Assembly: GCA_019348195.1 (NCBI GenBank)
Contig: JAHWJX010000017.1
Span: 1-38,056, forward strand
Source: Pseudomonadota bacterium
GTDB taxonomy: Bacteria > Pseudomonadota > Alphaproteobacteria > Caulobacterales > Caulobacteraceae
Reading direction: 5' to 3'
DNA: 38,056 nucleotides
Shown: positions 16,650-27,075 of the stretch, piece after piece
Layout of the letters: the number at the start of each line of letters is the position of its first letter
Numbering within the stretch: position 1 is the stretch's first letter
Made by a program: the position numbers and the translations under genes
Notes under the pieces: generated by a model
Told to the model about the DNA's origin: nothing
Database searches by the model: none
Seen by the model: only the letters and a program-made list of their open reading frames with translations

Positions 16650-18043
16650 TAGAGGTCGAACTCCACCGGGTGCGGATGCAGCTGCAGCCGTGCGACCTCC
16701 TCCATCTTGAGCTCGATAAAGGCGTCGATGAAGTCGTCGTCCATCACGCCGCCCTTCTTGAGAAAGGTCCGGTCCTTGTCGAGGCTCTGCAGGGCCTCCC
16801 GCAGCGAGCCGCACACCTCCGGCACCTTGGTCCGCTCGCGCGGCGGCAGGTCGTAAAGGTTCTTGTCCAGAGCGGCGCCCGGGTCGATGCGGTTCTCGAT
16901 CCCGTCCAGCCCCGCCATCAAGAGGGCCGTGAAGGTTAGGTGGGGCGAGCCCATGGCGTCGGGGAAGCGCACCTCGATCCGCTTGGCCTTGGGGCTGGTC
17001 ACATAGGGGATGCGCACCGACGCCGAGCGATTGCGCGCCGAATAGGCCAGCTTGACCGGCGCCTCATAGCCCGGCACCAGCCGCTTGTAGCTGTTGGTGG
17101 TTGAGTTCGCGAAGGCGTTGATCGCCTTGGCGTGGCGGATGATCCCGCCGATGTACCACAGGCACATCTCCGAGAGCCCCGCGTAGCGGTCCCCCGCGAA
17201 TAGCGGCTGCCCCCCCCTCCAGATCGACTGGTGGCAGTGCATGCCCGAGCCGTTGTCGCCGAACATGGGCTTGGCCATGAAGGTCGCGCTCTTGCCGTAA
17301 GCCGCGGCCACGTTCTGAACCACGTATTTGTACAGCATCATCCGGTCGGCCATGGTGAGCAGGTCGCTGAACTTCAGCCCCAACTCGTGCTGCGCGGGCG
17401 CCACTTCGTGATGGTGTTTCTCCGGCTGAAGGCCGAGCTCGCTCATGACCGCCAGCATCTCGCCCCGCAGGTCCTGGCCGCTGTCCACCGGATTGACCGG
17501 AAAGTAGCCGCCCTTGGGGCCGGGGCGGTGGCCCGTGTTCCCTTCGGGATATTTGCGTCCCGTGTTGCTCGGCAGTTCGATGCTGTCGAAGCGGTAGCCG
17601 GTGTCGTGCGGCGCCGTGCTCCAGCGCACGTCGTCAAAGACGAAGAACTCCGCCTCCGGCCCGAAATAGACCTGATCGCCCACCCCGGAGGCCTGCACAT
17701 AGGTCAGCGCCTTGCGGGCGATAGAGCGTGGATCGCGGTTGTACGGCTCCTCGGTGTCCGGGTTCAGGATGTCGCAGAACAGGAACAAGGTGTTCTGCTG
17801 GTAGAAGGGATCGATGTAGCTGTTGGCCAGGTCCGGCCGGAGCAGCATGTCGCTCTCGTTGATCGCCTTCCAGCCTGCGATGGAGGAGCCGTCGAACATG
17901 GTGCCTTCGGTCAGGAACTCCTCATCCACCAAGTCGATATCGAAGGTGACGTGCTGCAGCTTGCCCCGCATGTCGGTGAATCGGAGGTCGACATAGCGGA
18001 CGTCCTTGTCCTTGATCTCGGCCAGGATTTCGGCGGCGGTCAT
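16637..18043 (-). CDS. glnA: Glutamine synthetase type I
   Basis: 468-residue dodecameric glutamine synthetase that makes glutamine from glutamate, ammonia and ATP. Family motifs are present: FDGSSIAGW, the active-site loop [15 protein letters not shown], and the C-terminal [11 protein letters not shown]. In the latter, Tyr397 is exactly the adenylylation site of GSI-beta enzymes, so activity should be controlled by GlnE and PII. Length is exactly that of the E. coli enzyme. The ATG at 18043 starts the protein ([24 protein letters not shown]). It lies 22 bases downstream of glnB, forming the glnBA operon, and its end overlaps bphO convergently. Confidence 0.98.
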   Translation of the reverse strand: MTAAEILAEIKDKDVRYVDLRFTDMRGKLQHVTFDIDLVDEEFLTEGTMFDGSSIAGWKAINESDMLLRPDLANSYIDPFYQQNTLFLFCDILNPDTEEPYNRDPRSIARKALTYVQASGVGDQVYFGPEAEFFVFDDVRWSTAPHDTGYRFDSIELPSNTGRKYPEGNTGHRPGPKGGYFPVNPVDSGQDLRGEMLAVMSELGLQPEKHHHEVAPAQHELGLKFSDLLTMADRMMLYKYVVQNVAAAYGKSATFMAKPMFGDNGSGMHCHQSIWRGGQPLFAGDRYAGLSEMCLWYIGGIIRHAKAINAFANSTTNSYKRLVPGYEAPVKLAYSARNRSASVRIPYVTSPKAKRIEVRFPDAMGSPHLTFTALLMAGLDGIENRIDPGAALDKNLYDLPPRERTKVPEVCGSLREALQSLDKDRTFLKKGGVMDDDFIDAFIELKMEEVARLQLHPHPVEFDLYYSS

Positions 18044-18065
18044 GCGGGAGCTCCGAACGGAAGAT

Positions 18066-18446
<381 letters not shown>

Positions 18447-18499
18447 TCAACACGCTTCGCCGCATTGCACAATCGACTTTTGGGCTAAGGTCCCGGCCC

Positions 18500-19342
18500 A
18501 TGAACGATACGCCCGCCACCAACGCGCCCCAGCTGTGGCTGCGCCGGTTTCCGTGGCCCGGCCTGGACACCCACAAGCATGTCCGCGGTCGCCTGGCGGT
18601 GGTTTCCGGCCCCGCCTGGAGCACGGGGGCCGCGCGTCTGGCGGCCCGGGGCGGGCTGCGCATCGGTGCGGGTCTGGTGACCGTGCTGGCTCCGCCGGAC
18701 GCCGCCCCGGTTCTGGCCGCCCATCTGGAAGCCGTGATGCTGCGCGTCTTCGAGGACGCCGAAGGTCTGGAGCGCCTGGGCGAGGCTGCGGACGCCGTGG
18801 TGATCGGACCGGGCGCGGGGGTGGGCGAGGCGACGGCCGCACGCATCGCCGGCCTGGCCCGCACGGGCGCCGCGCTGGTGCTGGACGCCGACGCCCTGAC
18901 CACCTTTCGGCATGAGCCCGACGCGCTCTTCTCCACCCTGGACCGCGACGATGTCCTGACCCCTCACGCGGGCGAGTTCGAACGCCTCTTTCCCGGGCTC
19001 CTGGCGTCAGGCGACCGCAACCCCGCCGCAAGGCGGGCGGCCGAGACCGCGGGCGCGGTGGTGGTTCTCAAAGGATCGGAAACGGTGATCGCCGCCCCGG
19101 ACGGGCGCTGCGCCGTCAATCCGCCCGCCTCGCCCTGGTTGGCCACTGCGGGCACGGGTGATGTGCTGGCCGGCTTCGTGGGCGGCCTGCTGTGTCAAGG
19201 CATGGACAGCTTCGACGCCGCTTGCGCGGCGGTCTGGATCCACGCCGAGTGCGCCGCGGTGTTCGGTCCTGGGTTGATCGCCGAGGACCTGCCCGACCAG
19301 GCGCCGGCCGTGTTCAGACAGCTGGCGCCTGCAAGCGTCTAA
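18500..19342 (+). CDS. nnrD: ADP-dependent (S)-NAD(P)H-hydrate dehydratase
   Basis: 280-residue carbohydrate-kinase-fold enzyme that repairs hydrated NADH and NADPH. Signatures are VVIGPGAGVG, the LDADALTTF strand, LTPHAGEFERLFPG and the nucleotide-binding LATAGTGDVLAGFVGGLL. Many bacteria fuse this domain to the C-terminus of the NAD(P)HX epimerase (NnrE); here the protein starts at the dehydratase domain (RGRLAVVSGPAWSTGAARLAARGG), so the epimerase must be encoded elsewhere or be missing. The gene is divergent from glnB. Its last four bases overlap the stop region of the convergent small gene at 19339-19698. Confidence 0.92.
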   Translation: MNDTPATNAPQLWLRRFPWPGLDTHKHVRGRLAVVSGPAWSTGAARLAARGGLRIGAGLVTVLAPPDAAPVLAAHLEAVMLRVFEDAEGLERLGEAADAVVIGPGAGVGEATAARIAGLARTGAALVLDADALTTFRHEPDALFSTLDRDDVLTPHAGEFERLFPGLLASGDRNPAARRAAETAGAVVVLKGSETVIAAPDGRCAVNPPASPWLATAGTGDVLAGFVGGLLCQGMDSFDAACAAVWIHAECAAVFGPGLIAEDLPDQAPAVFRQLAPASV

Positions 19343-19698
19343 CGCCCGCCCGCGCCCTGTGCGGAGCCCCCGCCGCCCCGGACCATGGCCTTGCGGCGTT
19401 GATCCTTGATCCCCTCGACCAATTGGAACGGCGGTTCATTCCGGCTCACCTCTGACGGCGTCCGCGCCCTGAACCATTGATCCAGCGTGCCGCAGACCTG
19501 ACGGGGCTGGCGCGAGCCCGTCAGGGTGCGGTTGACGCACACGGACTTGTTCGGGGTGGTCTGGTAGGCCGCCCAGAGCGCACGTTGGATGTCCAGGTCG
19601 CTGGAAGGCAGTGCGGTGAGGGCCTGGGTACGCGCGGACGGGTCTTGAGCTGCCGGAGCAGCCCCGGCCAGAAGAAGAACAAGAGCGGGGATCAGCAT
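19339..19698 (-). CDS. Small exported protein of unknown function
   Basis: 119-residue protein that I do not recognise. It begins with a signal peptide (MLIPALVLLLAGAAPAAQ), so it is probably periplasmic. Two cysteines (KSVCVNRTLTG and RQVCGTLDQW), 22 residues apart, could form a disulfide. The centre (ALPSSDLDIQRALWAAYQTTPNKSVCVNRTLTGSRQPRQVCGTLDQWF) looks like a compact conserved core, and the C-terminus is Gly-rich. The ATG at 19698 was chosen because it places the signal peptide at the N-terminus; the frame is open to 19758. A strong -10-like element lies about 30 bases upstream. Transcription is convergent with nnrD, with a four-base overlap. Confidence 0.75.
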   Translation of the reverse strand: MLIPALVLLLAGAAPAAQDPSARTQALTALPSSDLDIQRALWAAYQTTPNKSVCVNRTLTGSRQPRQVCGTLDQWFRARTPSEVSRNEPPFQLVEGIKDQRRKAMVRGGGGSAQGAGGR

Positions 19699-19728
19699 GG
19701 CTCGGCTCCGCGACTGTATGTCCCGGCT

Positions 19729-19736
19729 GTTATAGC
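19729..19736 (-). promoter_or_regulatory. -10 element of the small exported gene
   Basis: GCTATAAC on the minus strand matches the Caulobacter-type housekeeping -10 GCTANAWC at all eight positions and sits 30 bases before the ATG at 19698. The -35 is weak (TTCAGCT at short spacing), so only the -10 is supported. Confidence 0.4.
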
Positions 19737-19846
19737 GCGGGAGAAGCTGAACGGCCATTTAAGGTTTTGTCATGTTGCGGTGTGGGGCCGAGCGTCCCCG
19801 CTGGCCCCTCGACGCGCCGCCCCCGTTCGCCTAAGCCCGCCCGAGT

Positions 19847-19931
19847 GCGGATGTGGCGGAACTGGTAGACGCACCAGATTTAGGTTCTGGCGCCGCAAGG
19901 CGTGGAGGTTCGAGTCCTCTCATCCGCACCA
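19847..19931 (+). tRNA. tRNA-Leu (anticodon UAG)
   Basis: An 85-base tRNA with encoded CCA. The acceptor stem pairs GCGGATG (19847-19853) with CATCCGC (19921-19927), followed by A and CCA. The anticodon stem is CCAGA/TCTGG around loop TTTAGGT, giving anticodon TAG at 19881-19883. A long variable arm (GCGCCGCAAGGCGT region) marks it as class II, consistent with leucine. The T arm GGAGG TTCGAGT CCTCT is intact. Confidence 0.97.
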
Positions 19932-20033
19932 CCATCGCCGCTTTTGACGCGTCGCGACCGGGCGTGACATAAGCCCCCGCTTTCGCGCCGTTGCACCCCG
20001 GCCGGCGCGCTCACCACGTTCAAGGCGCCTCCC

Positions 20034-21542
20034 ATGAGCTTGCAAGTCGTCGACAAATCCAGCGAGGGCCTGAGCCGCGTGATCGGCGTCACCGTTCCCG
20101 CCGCCGACCTCACCACCAAGCTCGACGCCAAGATCCAGGAAATGGCGCCGCAGATGCGGCTCAAGGGCTTCCGCCCCGGCAAGGTGCCGCCCGCTCACGT
20201 GCGCCGCATGTTCGGCCGCGATCTGATGCGCGAGATCGTCCAGGACGCGCTCAAGGAAGGCAGCGAACAGGCGCTCACCAGCGCCAACCTCCGCGCCGCT
20301 TCCTCTCCCGAGCTGAAAATGACCTCCGACGTCGAGAAGGTCGCCGCCGGCCAGGAAGACCTCGCCTTCGAGATCGAGCTGGAGGTGATGCCCGACTTCA
20401 CCCCCGTCGACGTGTCCTCGCTCCAGCTGACCCGTCCGGTCTATCAGCCCTCCGAGGAGGACATCGAGGCCGAGCTCAAGACCCTGGCGGAGCAGAGCCG
20501 CACCTACACCGACCGTGCGCAAGGCGAACCGGCCCAGGACGGCGACCAGCTCACGATCGACTTCGTCGGCCGGGTGGGCGGGGAAACCTTCGAGGGCGGC
20601 GCCGCGGAGGACATGGAGCTGACCCTGGGCTCCGGCCGCTTCATCCCGGGTTTCGAGGAGCAGCTGGTGGGCGCGCAGGTTGGCGAGACCCGCACGCTCA
20701 GCGTCACCTTCCCCGAGCAGTACCAGGCCGCTCACCTCGCGGGCAAAGCCGCCGAGTTCGAGACCACGGTCAAGGCCGTGCGCGCACCGCAGGAGGCGGC
20801 CGTCGACGAGGCCTTGGCGGAGCGTCTGGGCCTGGGGACGCTGGACGCCTTGCGCGACGCCATCCGCAAGAACCTGTCGGACCAATACGGCGCGGCCAGC
20901 CGCTTCAAGCTGAAGCGCGCCCTGCTGGACGCGCTGGACAAGGCTCATGACTTCCCCCTCCCGCCGCGCATGGTCGAACAGGAGTTCGACAGCATCTGGC
21001 GCCAGGTGAAGGGCGAGCTTGAGCAAGGCTCGCTGAGCGAGGAGGATCAGGGCAAGGACGAGGAGACCCTGAAGGCCGAATACCGCCGCATCGCCGAACG
21101 CCGCGTTCGGCTGGGCCTTGTGTTGGCCGAGCTGGGCAGGGCCGAAAACGTTCAGGTCTCGGACGCCGAGCTGCAGAACGCCATCATGGCCGAGGCGCGC
21201 AACTACCCGGGCCAGGAGCGCCAGGTGTTCGACTTCTATCGCCAGAACCCCCAGGCGAGCGCCCAACTCCGCGCCCCCGTCTACGAGGAGAAGGTCGTCG
21301 AGCTTCTGTTCAGCAAGGCCCAGGTCACCGACCAGCCTGTCTCCAAAGAAGCGCTCAGCGCGGACGACGACCTGCCCGAGGGCTATGGTGATGCGGGTGA
21401 GGGCGCCGCGGGGGGCGATGCGGGCGCAAGCGCCTCGGCCCCCGCCGAAACGGCGAGCGACACGGGCGAAAGCGCCGCCCCCGAAACGCAAGCCGCTCCG
21501 GCCAAGAAGCCTCGGGCCAGAAAGGCCAAGACGGAGGGCTGA
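20034..21542 (+). CDS. tig: Trigger factor
   Basis: 502-residue ribosome-associated chaperone and prolyl isomerase. The N-terminal ribosome-binding domain has the signature loop MRLKGFRPGKVPPAHVRRMFG (~residues 41-60). The FKBP-like PPIase domain follows (GDQLTIDFVGRVGGETFEGG; FIPGFEEQLVGAQVGETR), and then a long helical C-terminal chaperone domain. The last ~50 residues are a low-complexity Ala/Glu/Lys tail ending in PRARKAKTEG, longer than in E. coli. Start ATG at 20034 (MSLQVVDKSSEG). It lies ~100 bases after tRNA-Leu. In Caulobacter tig directly precedes clpP; here two signalling genes on the other strand intervene. Confidence 0.97.
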   Translation: MSLQVVDKSSEGLSRVIGVTVPAADLTTKLDAKIQEMAPQMRLKGFRPGKVPPAHVRRMFGRDLMREIVQDALKEGSEQALTSANLRAASSPELKMTSDVEKVAAGQEDLAFEIELEVMPDFTPVDVSSLQLTRPVYQPSEEDIEAELKTLAEQSRTYTDRAQGEPAQDGDQLTIDFVGRVGGETFEGGAAEDMELTLGSGRFIPGFEEQLVGAQVGETRTLSVTFPEQYQAAHLAGKAAEFETTVKAVRAPQEAAVDEALAERLGLGTLDALRDAIRKNLSDQYGAASRFKLKRALLDALDKAHDFPLPPRMVEQEFDSIWRQVKGELEQGSLSEEDQGKDEETLKAEYRRIAERRVRLGLVLAELGRAENVQVSDAELQNAIMAEARNYPGQERQVFDFYRQNPQASAQLRAPVYEEKVVELLFSKAQVTDQPVSKEALSADDDLPEGYGDAGEGAAGGDAGASASAPAETASDTGESAAPETQAAPAKKPRARKAKTEG

Positions 21543-21546
21543 CGCC

Positions 21547-21562
21547 GAGCGGCCGGCCGCTC
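21547..21562. terminator. Palindrome between convergent tig and the hybrid kinase gene
   Basis: GAGCGGCCGGCCGCTC is a perfect 16-base palindrome with further CGCC/GGCG complementarity outside. It fills almost the whole 18-base gap between the tig stop (21540-21542) and the kinase stop (from 21561), which it slightly overlaps. It could form a stem on either strand and act as a two-way terminator, though there is no T-tract and a perfect palindrome would fold with a tight loop. Confidence 0.45.
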
Positions 21563-23267
21563 AGGCGTGGGCGGCCCCGTTCGGGCGCGGGGTCACGGCC
21601 GCGGCGACGGCGGCGGCCACTTTGCTGGCCAGTTCGTCGCTTACGAAGGGCTTGCGGATCACCCGACCCTCGCCGGCCTCCACAAGGGCTTCGGCATCGG
21701 CGTAGCCTGTGGCGAATAGGACGGGGAGGTGAGGGCGGCGGGCCTTGATCTCGCGTGCGACCTCGCCGCCGTTCATGCCCGGCATGGCGAAATCCAGCAG
21801 TACGAGCTGTACGCCGGGCTGACGCTCCAGCAGGTCCAGGGCCGCGCCGCCGCTGCCGGCCTCGACTACGCCGTAGCCCAGGTCGCGCAGCAGCACCGCG
21901 GTGATCTCCCGCACGGCCTCGTCGTCGTCGACCACCAGCACGGTGAGATCGTCGGCCGCCTGGGCCGGCCGCCCGACGACCGCCCGCACTTCCGTCGCAA
22001 CATCGGCCGCCCGAGGCAGATACACGCGAACGGAGGTGCCCACCCCGAGCTCCGTGTCGATGCGGACGCCGCCGCCCGACTGCTTGGCTAGCCCGAACAC
22101 CTGGCTGAGGCCCAGCCCCGATCCCACGCCAACCGCCTTGGTGGTGAAGAAGGGTTCGAAAGCCTTGGTCAGCACCTCCTCCGTCATGCCCGATCCCGTG
22201 TCGCTGACCGCCACCATCACATAGTCGCCGGCGGGCGGCTCCTCCGGGCGGCGGGGTTCGCCCAGGCGGACATTGGCCGTCTCCACCGTCAGCCCCCCGC
22301 CGACCTCCATGGCGTGAGATGCGTTGATGGCCAGGTTCAGGATCACCAGCTCGATCTGGGTGGGATCGATCATGGCCGCCCACAGCGCGGGCTCCAGCCG
22401 GGTCTGCAGCCGCACGCTGCCGCCGATCGTGCTCTGCAGCAGATCCTGCATCCCGCTCACCGTATCGTTCAGGTCGACGGCCTTGGGCTCCAGCTTCTGG
22501 CGCCGCGAAAAGGCCAGGAGCTGGGCGGTCAGCTTGGCCCCGCGCTCGGCGGCCTGGTTCATCATGTCGAGGCGCCGCACCAGGGCCGGCTCCGACGCGG
22601 TGCGCTGGATGAGCCGCACATTGCCCAGCACCACCGTGAGCAGATTGTTGAAATCGTGCGCCACGCCCGAGGTGAGTTGTCCCACAGCCTCCAAACGTTG
22701 CGACTGCCGCAGGGCCGATTCGACCCGCTCCCGCTCGGCGATCTGGGTGGCCAGCTGCCGGTTGGCGGAGGCCAGTTCGCCCGTCCGCTCCTCCACCCGG
22801 CGCTCCAGCAGGGCCTCGGCCGAGCGGATCTCCTCCATCCGCTCACGCGCTTCGTATTGTCGCCGCCGACCCCTCAGCGCGGTCTGCAATTGGCTGACCA
22901 GGGTGGTCGGGTGAAAGGGCCGCTCCAGGAAGCTCACATTGCCCAGCACGGTCGACAGCCGCCCTGCGCCGGGGGTCCGCTCCGGCCCCGCGCCCTTGTG
23001 CGCAAGCAGCACGAAGGGGAAATCCGACCAGGCCGGCTGTTCAGCGATCCAGCGCGCCAGGGCGGCCAGATCCGCGTTGTGCAAGGCTTCTTCGACCACC
23101 ACGGCCGCCGCCGCCCCCGCCTCCATATCCCGCAGCAGGCAGGGCAGGTCCGCGCAGACCTGCGTGGGCAATCCGGCCTGCTTGAGAATGCTCGAGGCGA
23201 CCATCGCGTCCCGGCCCAGGGGAGCCAGGATCAAGACGGGGTCGGCCGTAAAGGCGTCCCGACTCAT
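21561..23267 (-). CDS. Hybrid sensor histidine kinase with degenerate N-terminal receiver
   Basis: 568-residue soluble hybrid kinase. Residues 8-130 look like a receiver fold (VLILAPLGRDAMVASSILKQAGL) but lack the phospho-acceptor Asp (VVVEEAL at that strand), so it is a pseudo-receiver. A coiled coil follows (~135-185), then HisKA with phospho-acceptor His204 in SGVAHDFNNLL and HATPase boxes (NLAINASHAM; SDTGSGM; EPFFTTKAVGVGSGLGLSQV). The C-terminal receiver is intact, with DDDE and phospho-acceptor Asp492 (LLDFAMPGMNG). No transmembrane segment or output domain is present, so the signal is cytoplasmic and the output passes to a phosphotransferase or another regulator. Its ATG overlaps the stop of the KaiC-like gene (ATGA at 23264-23267), so the two are translated together and probably act together. 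Confidence 0.93.
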   Translation of the reverse strand: MSRDAFTADPVLILAPLGRDAMVASSILKQAGLPTQVCADLPCLLRDMEAGAAAAVVVEEALHNADLAALARWIAEQPAWSDFPFVLLAHKGAGPERTPGAGRLSTVLGNVSFLERPFHPTTLVSQLQTALRGRRRQYEARERMEEIRSAEALLERRVEERTGELASANRQLATQIAERERVESALRQSQRLEAVGQLTSGVAHDFNNLLTVVLGNVRLIQRTASEPALVRRLDMMNQAAERGAKLTAQLLAFSRRQKLEPKAVDLNDTVSGMQDLLQSTIGGSVRLQTRLEPALWAAMIDPTQIELVILNLAINASHAMEVGGGLTVETANVRLGEPRRPEEPPAGDYVMVAVSDTGSGMTEEVLTKAFEPFFTTKAVGVGSGLGLSQVFGLAKQSGGGVRIDTELGVGTSVRVYLPRAADVATEVRAVVGRPAQAADDLTVLVVDDDEAVREITAVLLRDLGYGVVEAGSGGAALDLLERQPGVQLVLLDFAMPGMNGGEVAREIKARRPHLPVLFATGYADAEALVEAGEGRVIRKPFVSDELASKVAAAVAAAVTPRPNGAAHA

Positions 23268-24760
23268 GCCGAGGGTTCGCCCAGCAGCCCCGAGCCTTGC
23301 CCTACGAAGTTGGGCACGCCGCGCAGCACGCCCTGGAAACCGTTCAAGGGCTGGCCCAGCTGCAGTCCTTCGCCCGTGATGGTGAACTCGCGGATGGTCT
23401 TTTCGTGCGGGCCGGCCCGCTTCTTGATTACCGACACCGCCCGGCGCACCTCGCCCAGCGCCTCGAAATACCGCAGCAGCACCACCGTATCGGCCAAATA
23501 GGTCACGTCCACCGGCGCTTTCATGTCGCCCACCAGCCCGTGCTGCGCCACCGTCAGGAAGGTCGTAGCTCCCCGCCGGTTCAGATACTGCAGCAACTCG
23601 TGCATGTGCAGGATCAGGAACTGCTCCTCCGGCATGGAGGCCTGGTAGCCGTTGAGGCTGTCCATCACGACCGTCCGGATGCCCTGATCGTCTACGCAGC
23701 GTCGCACCTTGGAGCTGAATTCGCCGGGAGACATCTCCGCCGCGTCCACCTGGATGATGGCGAGCTGGCCGGCTTCGGCCATGGCTTCGATGTCCATGCC
23801 CAGCCCGCGCATGCGGTCGTACAACAGCCCCAGTTCCTCATCGAAGATGAACAACGCCGCCTTCTCGCCCCGCTGCACGGCCGAGACCGCGAACTGCATG
23901 GCGAACAGCGACTTGCCCGTCCCGGCCGGTCCGAGGATCAGGGCGCTGGATCCCCGCTCGATCCCGCCGCCCAGCACGGAGTCCAGCTCCGCGATCCCGC
24001 TCGGCAGCGCGGTCCGGTCGAAGCGCGTACGGTGCTCGGAGGCCACCAGTCGCGGATGCACCTCGATCCCGCCCGTCTGGATGGAGAAGTCGTGGTAGCC
24101 GCCGCGGAACTTGCGACCGCGATATTTCACGATGCGCACCCGTCGCCGCTCCGCTCCGTATTCGGGAGCCAGCTCCTCCAGGCGGATCACGCCGTGCGCC
24201 ACGCTGTGCACCGTCTTGTCCAGGGCCTCGGTCGTCAGGTCGTCCAGCAGGAGCACCGTGGCGCCATGCTTGGCGAAGTAGTGCTTGAGCGCCAGCACCT
24301 GCCGCCGGTAGCGCAAGGAACTCTGCGCAAGCAGTCGGATCTCCGACAAGCTGTCGATCACGACCCTGTGCGGCTTCAACCGCTCGAAGGCGCCGAAGAT
24401 CATCCGGGTGGTTTCGCCCAGCTCCAGGTCCGATGAATAGAGCAGGCTCTGCTGCTGCTGCTCGTCCAGCAGGCTTTCAGGGGGCACGAGCTCGAAGATC
24501 TCCACGCCTTCCAGCTCCCAGCCGTGGGAACGGGAGCTGGCGCGGAGCTCGTGCTCCGTCTCGGATAAAGTGATGTAGAGGCCCCGCTCTCCCTGAGCCG
24601 CGCCTTCCATCAGGAAGCTCAGCGCCGTTGTGGTCTTTCCCGTGCCTGGGCTGCCTTCCAGCAGATAGACCCGATCGCGCTCCAGCCCGCCGGCCAGGAT
24701 GTCGTCTAGCCCCAGGACGCCTGTGGCGGCCTGATCCTTTCCGGATCCTTCTGTCGCCAT
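23264..24760 (-). CDS. KaiC-like circadian-clock-type ATPase
   Basis: 498-residue protein with two tandem RecA-like KaiC domains. Walker A motifs are [11 protein letters not shown] (residues 36-43) and GPAGTGKS (277-284). Acidic residues follow in domain II (FIFDEELG, 307-309), whereas domain I has ITLSETE with a single Glu at the usual EE pair. The C-terminal [12 protein letters not shown] block matches KaiC. The phosphorylation dyad of cyanobacterial KaiC (Ser431/Thr432) aligns with Thr420/Tyr421 ([17 protein letters not shown]). I chose the ATG at 24760 because AAGGA sits seven bases upstream. No kaiA or kaiB is in the window. It is coupled by a four-base overlap to a hybrid histidine kinase and diverges from clpP. 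Whether it keeps time is unknown; stress or light signalling is equally possible. Confidence 0.92.
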   Translation of the reverse strand: MATEGSGKDQAATGVLGLDDILAGGLERDRVYLLEGSPGTGKTTTALSFLMEGAAQGERGLYITLSETEHELRASSRSHGWELEGVEIFELVPPESLLDEQQQQSLLYSSDLELGETTRMIFGAFERLKPHRVVIDSLSEIRLLAQSSLRYRRQVLALKHYFAKHGATVLLLDDLTTEALDKTVHSVAHGVIRLEELAPEYGAERRRVRIVKYRGRKFRGGYHDFSIQTGGIEVHPRLVASEHRTRFDRTALPSGIAELDSVLGGGIERGSSALILGPAGTGKSLFAMQFAVSAVQRGEKAALFIFDEELGLLYDRMRGLGMDIEAMAEAGQLAIIQVDAAEMSPGEFSSKVRRCVDDQGIRTVVMDSLNGYQASMPEEQFLILHMHELLQYLNRRGATTFLTVAQHGLVGDMKAPVDVTYLADTVVLLRYFEALGEVRRAVSVIKKRAGPHEKTIREFTITGEGLQLGQPLNGFQGVLRGVPNFVGQGSGLLGEPSA

Positions 24761-24827
24761 GGTCCATCCTTGTGCGAACGCCGACATTAGCGGGCGTCGA
24801 GGCGCCGCACCACAGCGGCGTTCACGC

Positions 24828-24856
24828 CTTGTAAGGCAAAGACGGCGACCTGATAT
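24828..24856 (+). promoter_or_regulatory. Candidate sigma-32 (heat shock) promoter of clpP
   Basis: CTTGTAA (24828-24834) followed after 14 bases by CCTGATAT (24849-24856) resembles the heat-shock consensus CTTGAAA-N11-16-CCCCATNT, with six of seven and five of the seven specified positions matching. It lies about 60 bases before the clpP ATG. clpP is a known RpoH target in proteobacteria. Confidence 0.45.
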
Positions 24857-24917
24857 CGGAGCAAAGGCGGCTCGGGCTATGCTCCCGGGCGGCGAATCAT
24901 CGAGACAGGTGCTCCCA

Positions 24918-25598
24918 ATGCGTGATCCGCAAGACGTTATCCGCGGCGTCCACGAACAGGCTTACGACTACGGCCTGGTTCCCCAGGCCCAGGGCCTCGT
25001 GCCCATGGTGGTCGAGCAGTCCTCGCGGGGCGAGCGCGCCTTTGACATCTTCTCCCGCCTGCTGCGCGAGCGGATCATCTTCGTAACGGGTCCCATCGAA
25101 GACGGCATGAGCAGCCTGATTCAGGCTCAGCTTCTCTTTCTCGAGTCGGAGAACCCGAAGAAGGAGATCGCCATGTACATCAACAGCCCGGGCGGGATCG
25201 TCACCTCCGGCCTGGCGATCTATGACACCATGCAGTACATCCGCTCCCCGGTTTCGACCGTTTGCACGGGCATGGCGGCCTCCATGGGCTCGTTCCTGCT
25301 GATGGCCGGGGAGAAGGGTCAGCGCATCGCGCTCCCCAACGCCCGCATCATGGTGCACCAGCCTTCCGGCGGTTTCCGCGGCCAGGCCTCCGACATCCAG
25401 CGGCACGCCGAAGACATCATCGCCACCAAGCGCCGGCTGAACGAGCTCTACGCCAAACATACCGGCCAGCCCGTCGAGGTCGTGGAGAACACCCTGGACC
25501 GCGATCACTTCATGAGCGCCGAGGATGCGCGCGCCTGGGGGCTGGTCGACCATGTCTATGAAAGGCGCGACGCCACGGACGAAGGCGCGGGCGCTTGA
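24918..25598 (+). CDS. clpP: ATP-dependent Clp protease proteolytic subunit
   Basis: 226-residue serine peptidase that forms the two-ring chamber fed by ClpX or ClpA. The catalytic triad is intact: Ser122 in TGMAASMGS, His147 in MVHQPSGG and Asp196 in DRDHFMS. The N-terminus to [23 protein letters not shown] is some 20 residues longer than in many ClpP proteins and is normally processed. The ATG at 24918 was preferred because it fits the position downstream of the candidate promoter; an upstream in-frame ATG and an internal one (Met30) are alternatives. It precedes clpX by 139 bases with no gene between, whereas C. crescentus, as I recall, has cicA there. Confidence 0.97.
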   Translation: MRDPQDVIRGVHEQAYDYGLVPQAQGLVPMVVEQSSRGERAFDIFSRLLRERIIFVTGPIEDGMSSLIQAQLLFLESENPKKEIAMYINSPGGIVTSGLAIYDTMQYIRSPVSTVCTGMAASMGSFLLMAGEKGQRIALPNARIMVHQPSGGFRGQASDIQRHAEDIIATKRRLNELYAKHTGQPVEVVENTLDRDHFMSAEDARAWGLVDHVYERRDATDEGAGA

Positions 25599-25737
25599 CC
25601 TTCAAAGACACGGCGGAGCTTGCTCCGGGCGATCTTTCGGCCGATTGTCACTCTTTAGACACCTCCCGGGGCGCATCCTACGTCAGGAGCGCTCCAGCGT
25701 CGGCCCAGGCCGCCGCCCGTGAAGTGAGAAACGACCA

Positions 25738-26994
<1,257 letters not shown>

Positions 26995-27020
26995 CGCCCC
27001 GCTGACCAAGCTGCCATATG

Positions 27021-27052
27021 GAAACGGCGGGGGATCGCTCCCCCGCCGTTTC
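27021..27052. terminator. Intrinsic-type terminator between clpX and the DUF4142 gene
   Basis: A perfect 14-bp inverted repeat (GAAACGGCGGGGGA at 27021-27034, TCCCCCGCCGTTTC at 27039-27052) with a TCGC loop lies between the clpX stop (26994) and the convergent DUF4142 stop (27076). The A-run on one arm and the T-run on the other let it serve both strands. Confidence 0.85.
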
Positions 27053-27075
27053 GCTGTCCAGGCTTGGCTTGCGGC

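Noticed and set aside
19920-21491. 523-codon open frame antisense to trigger factor
   Set aside because: The plus-strand frame is an unmistakable trigger factor; the minus frame is Leu/Val/Gly/His-rich without any motif and covers a tRNA end.
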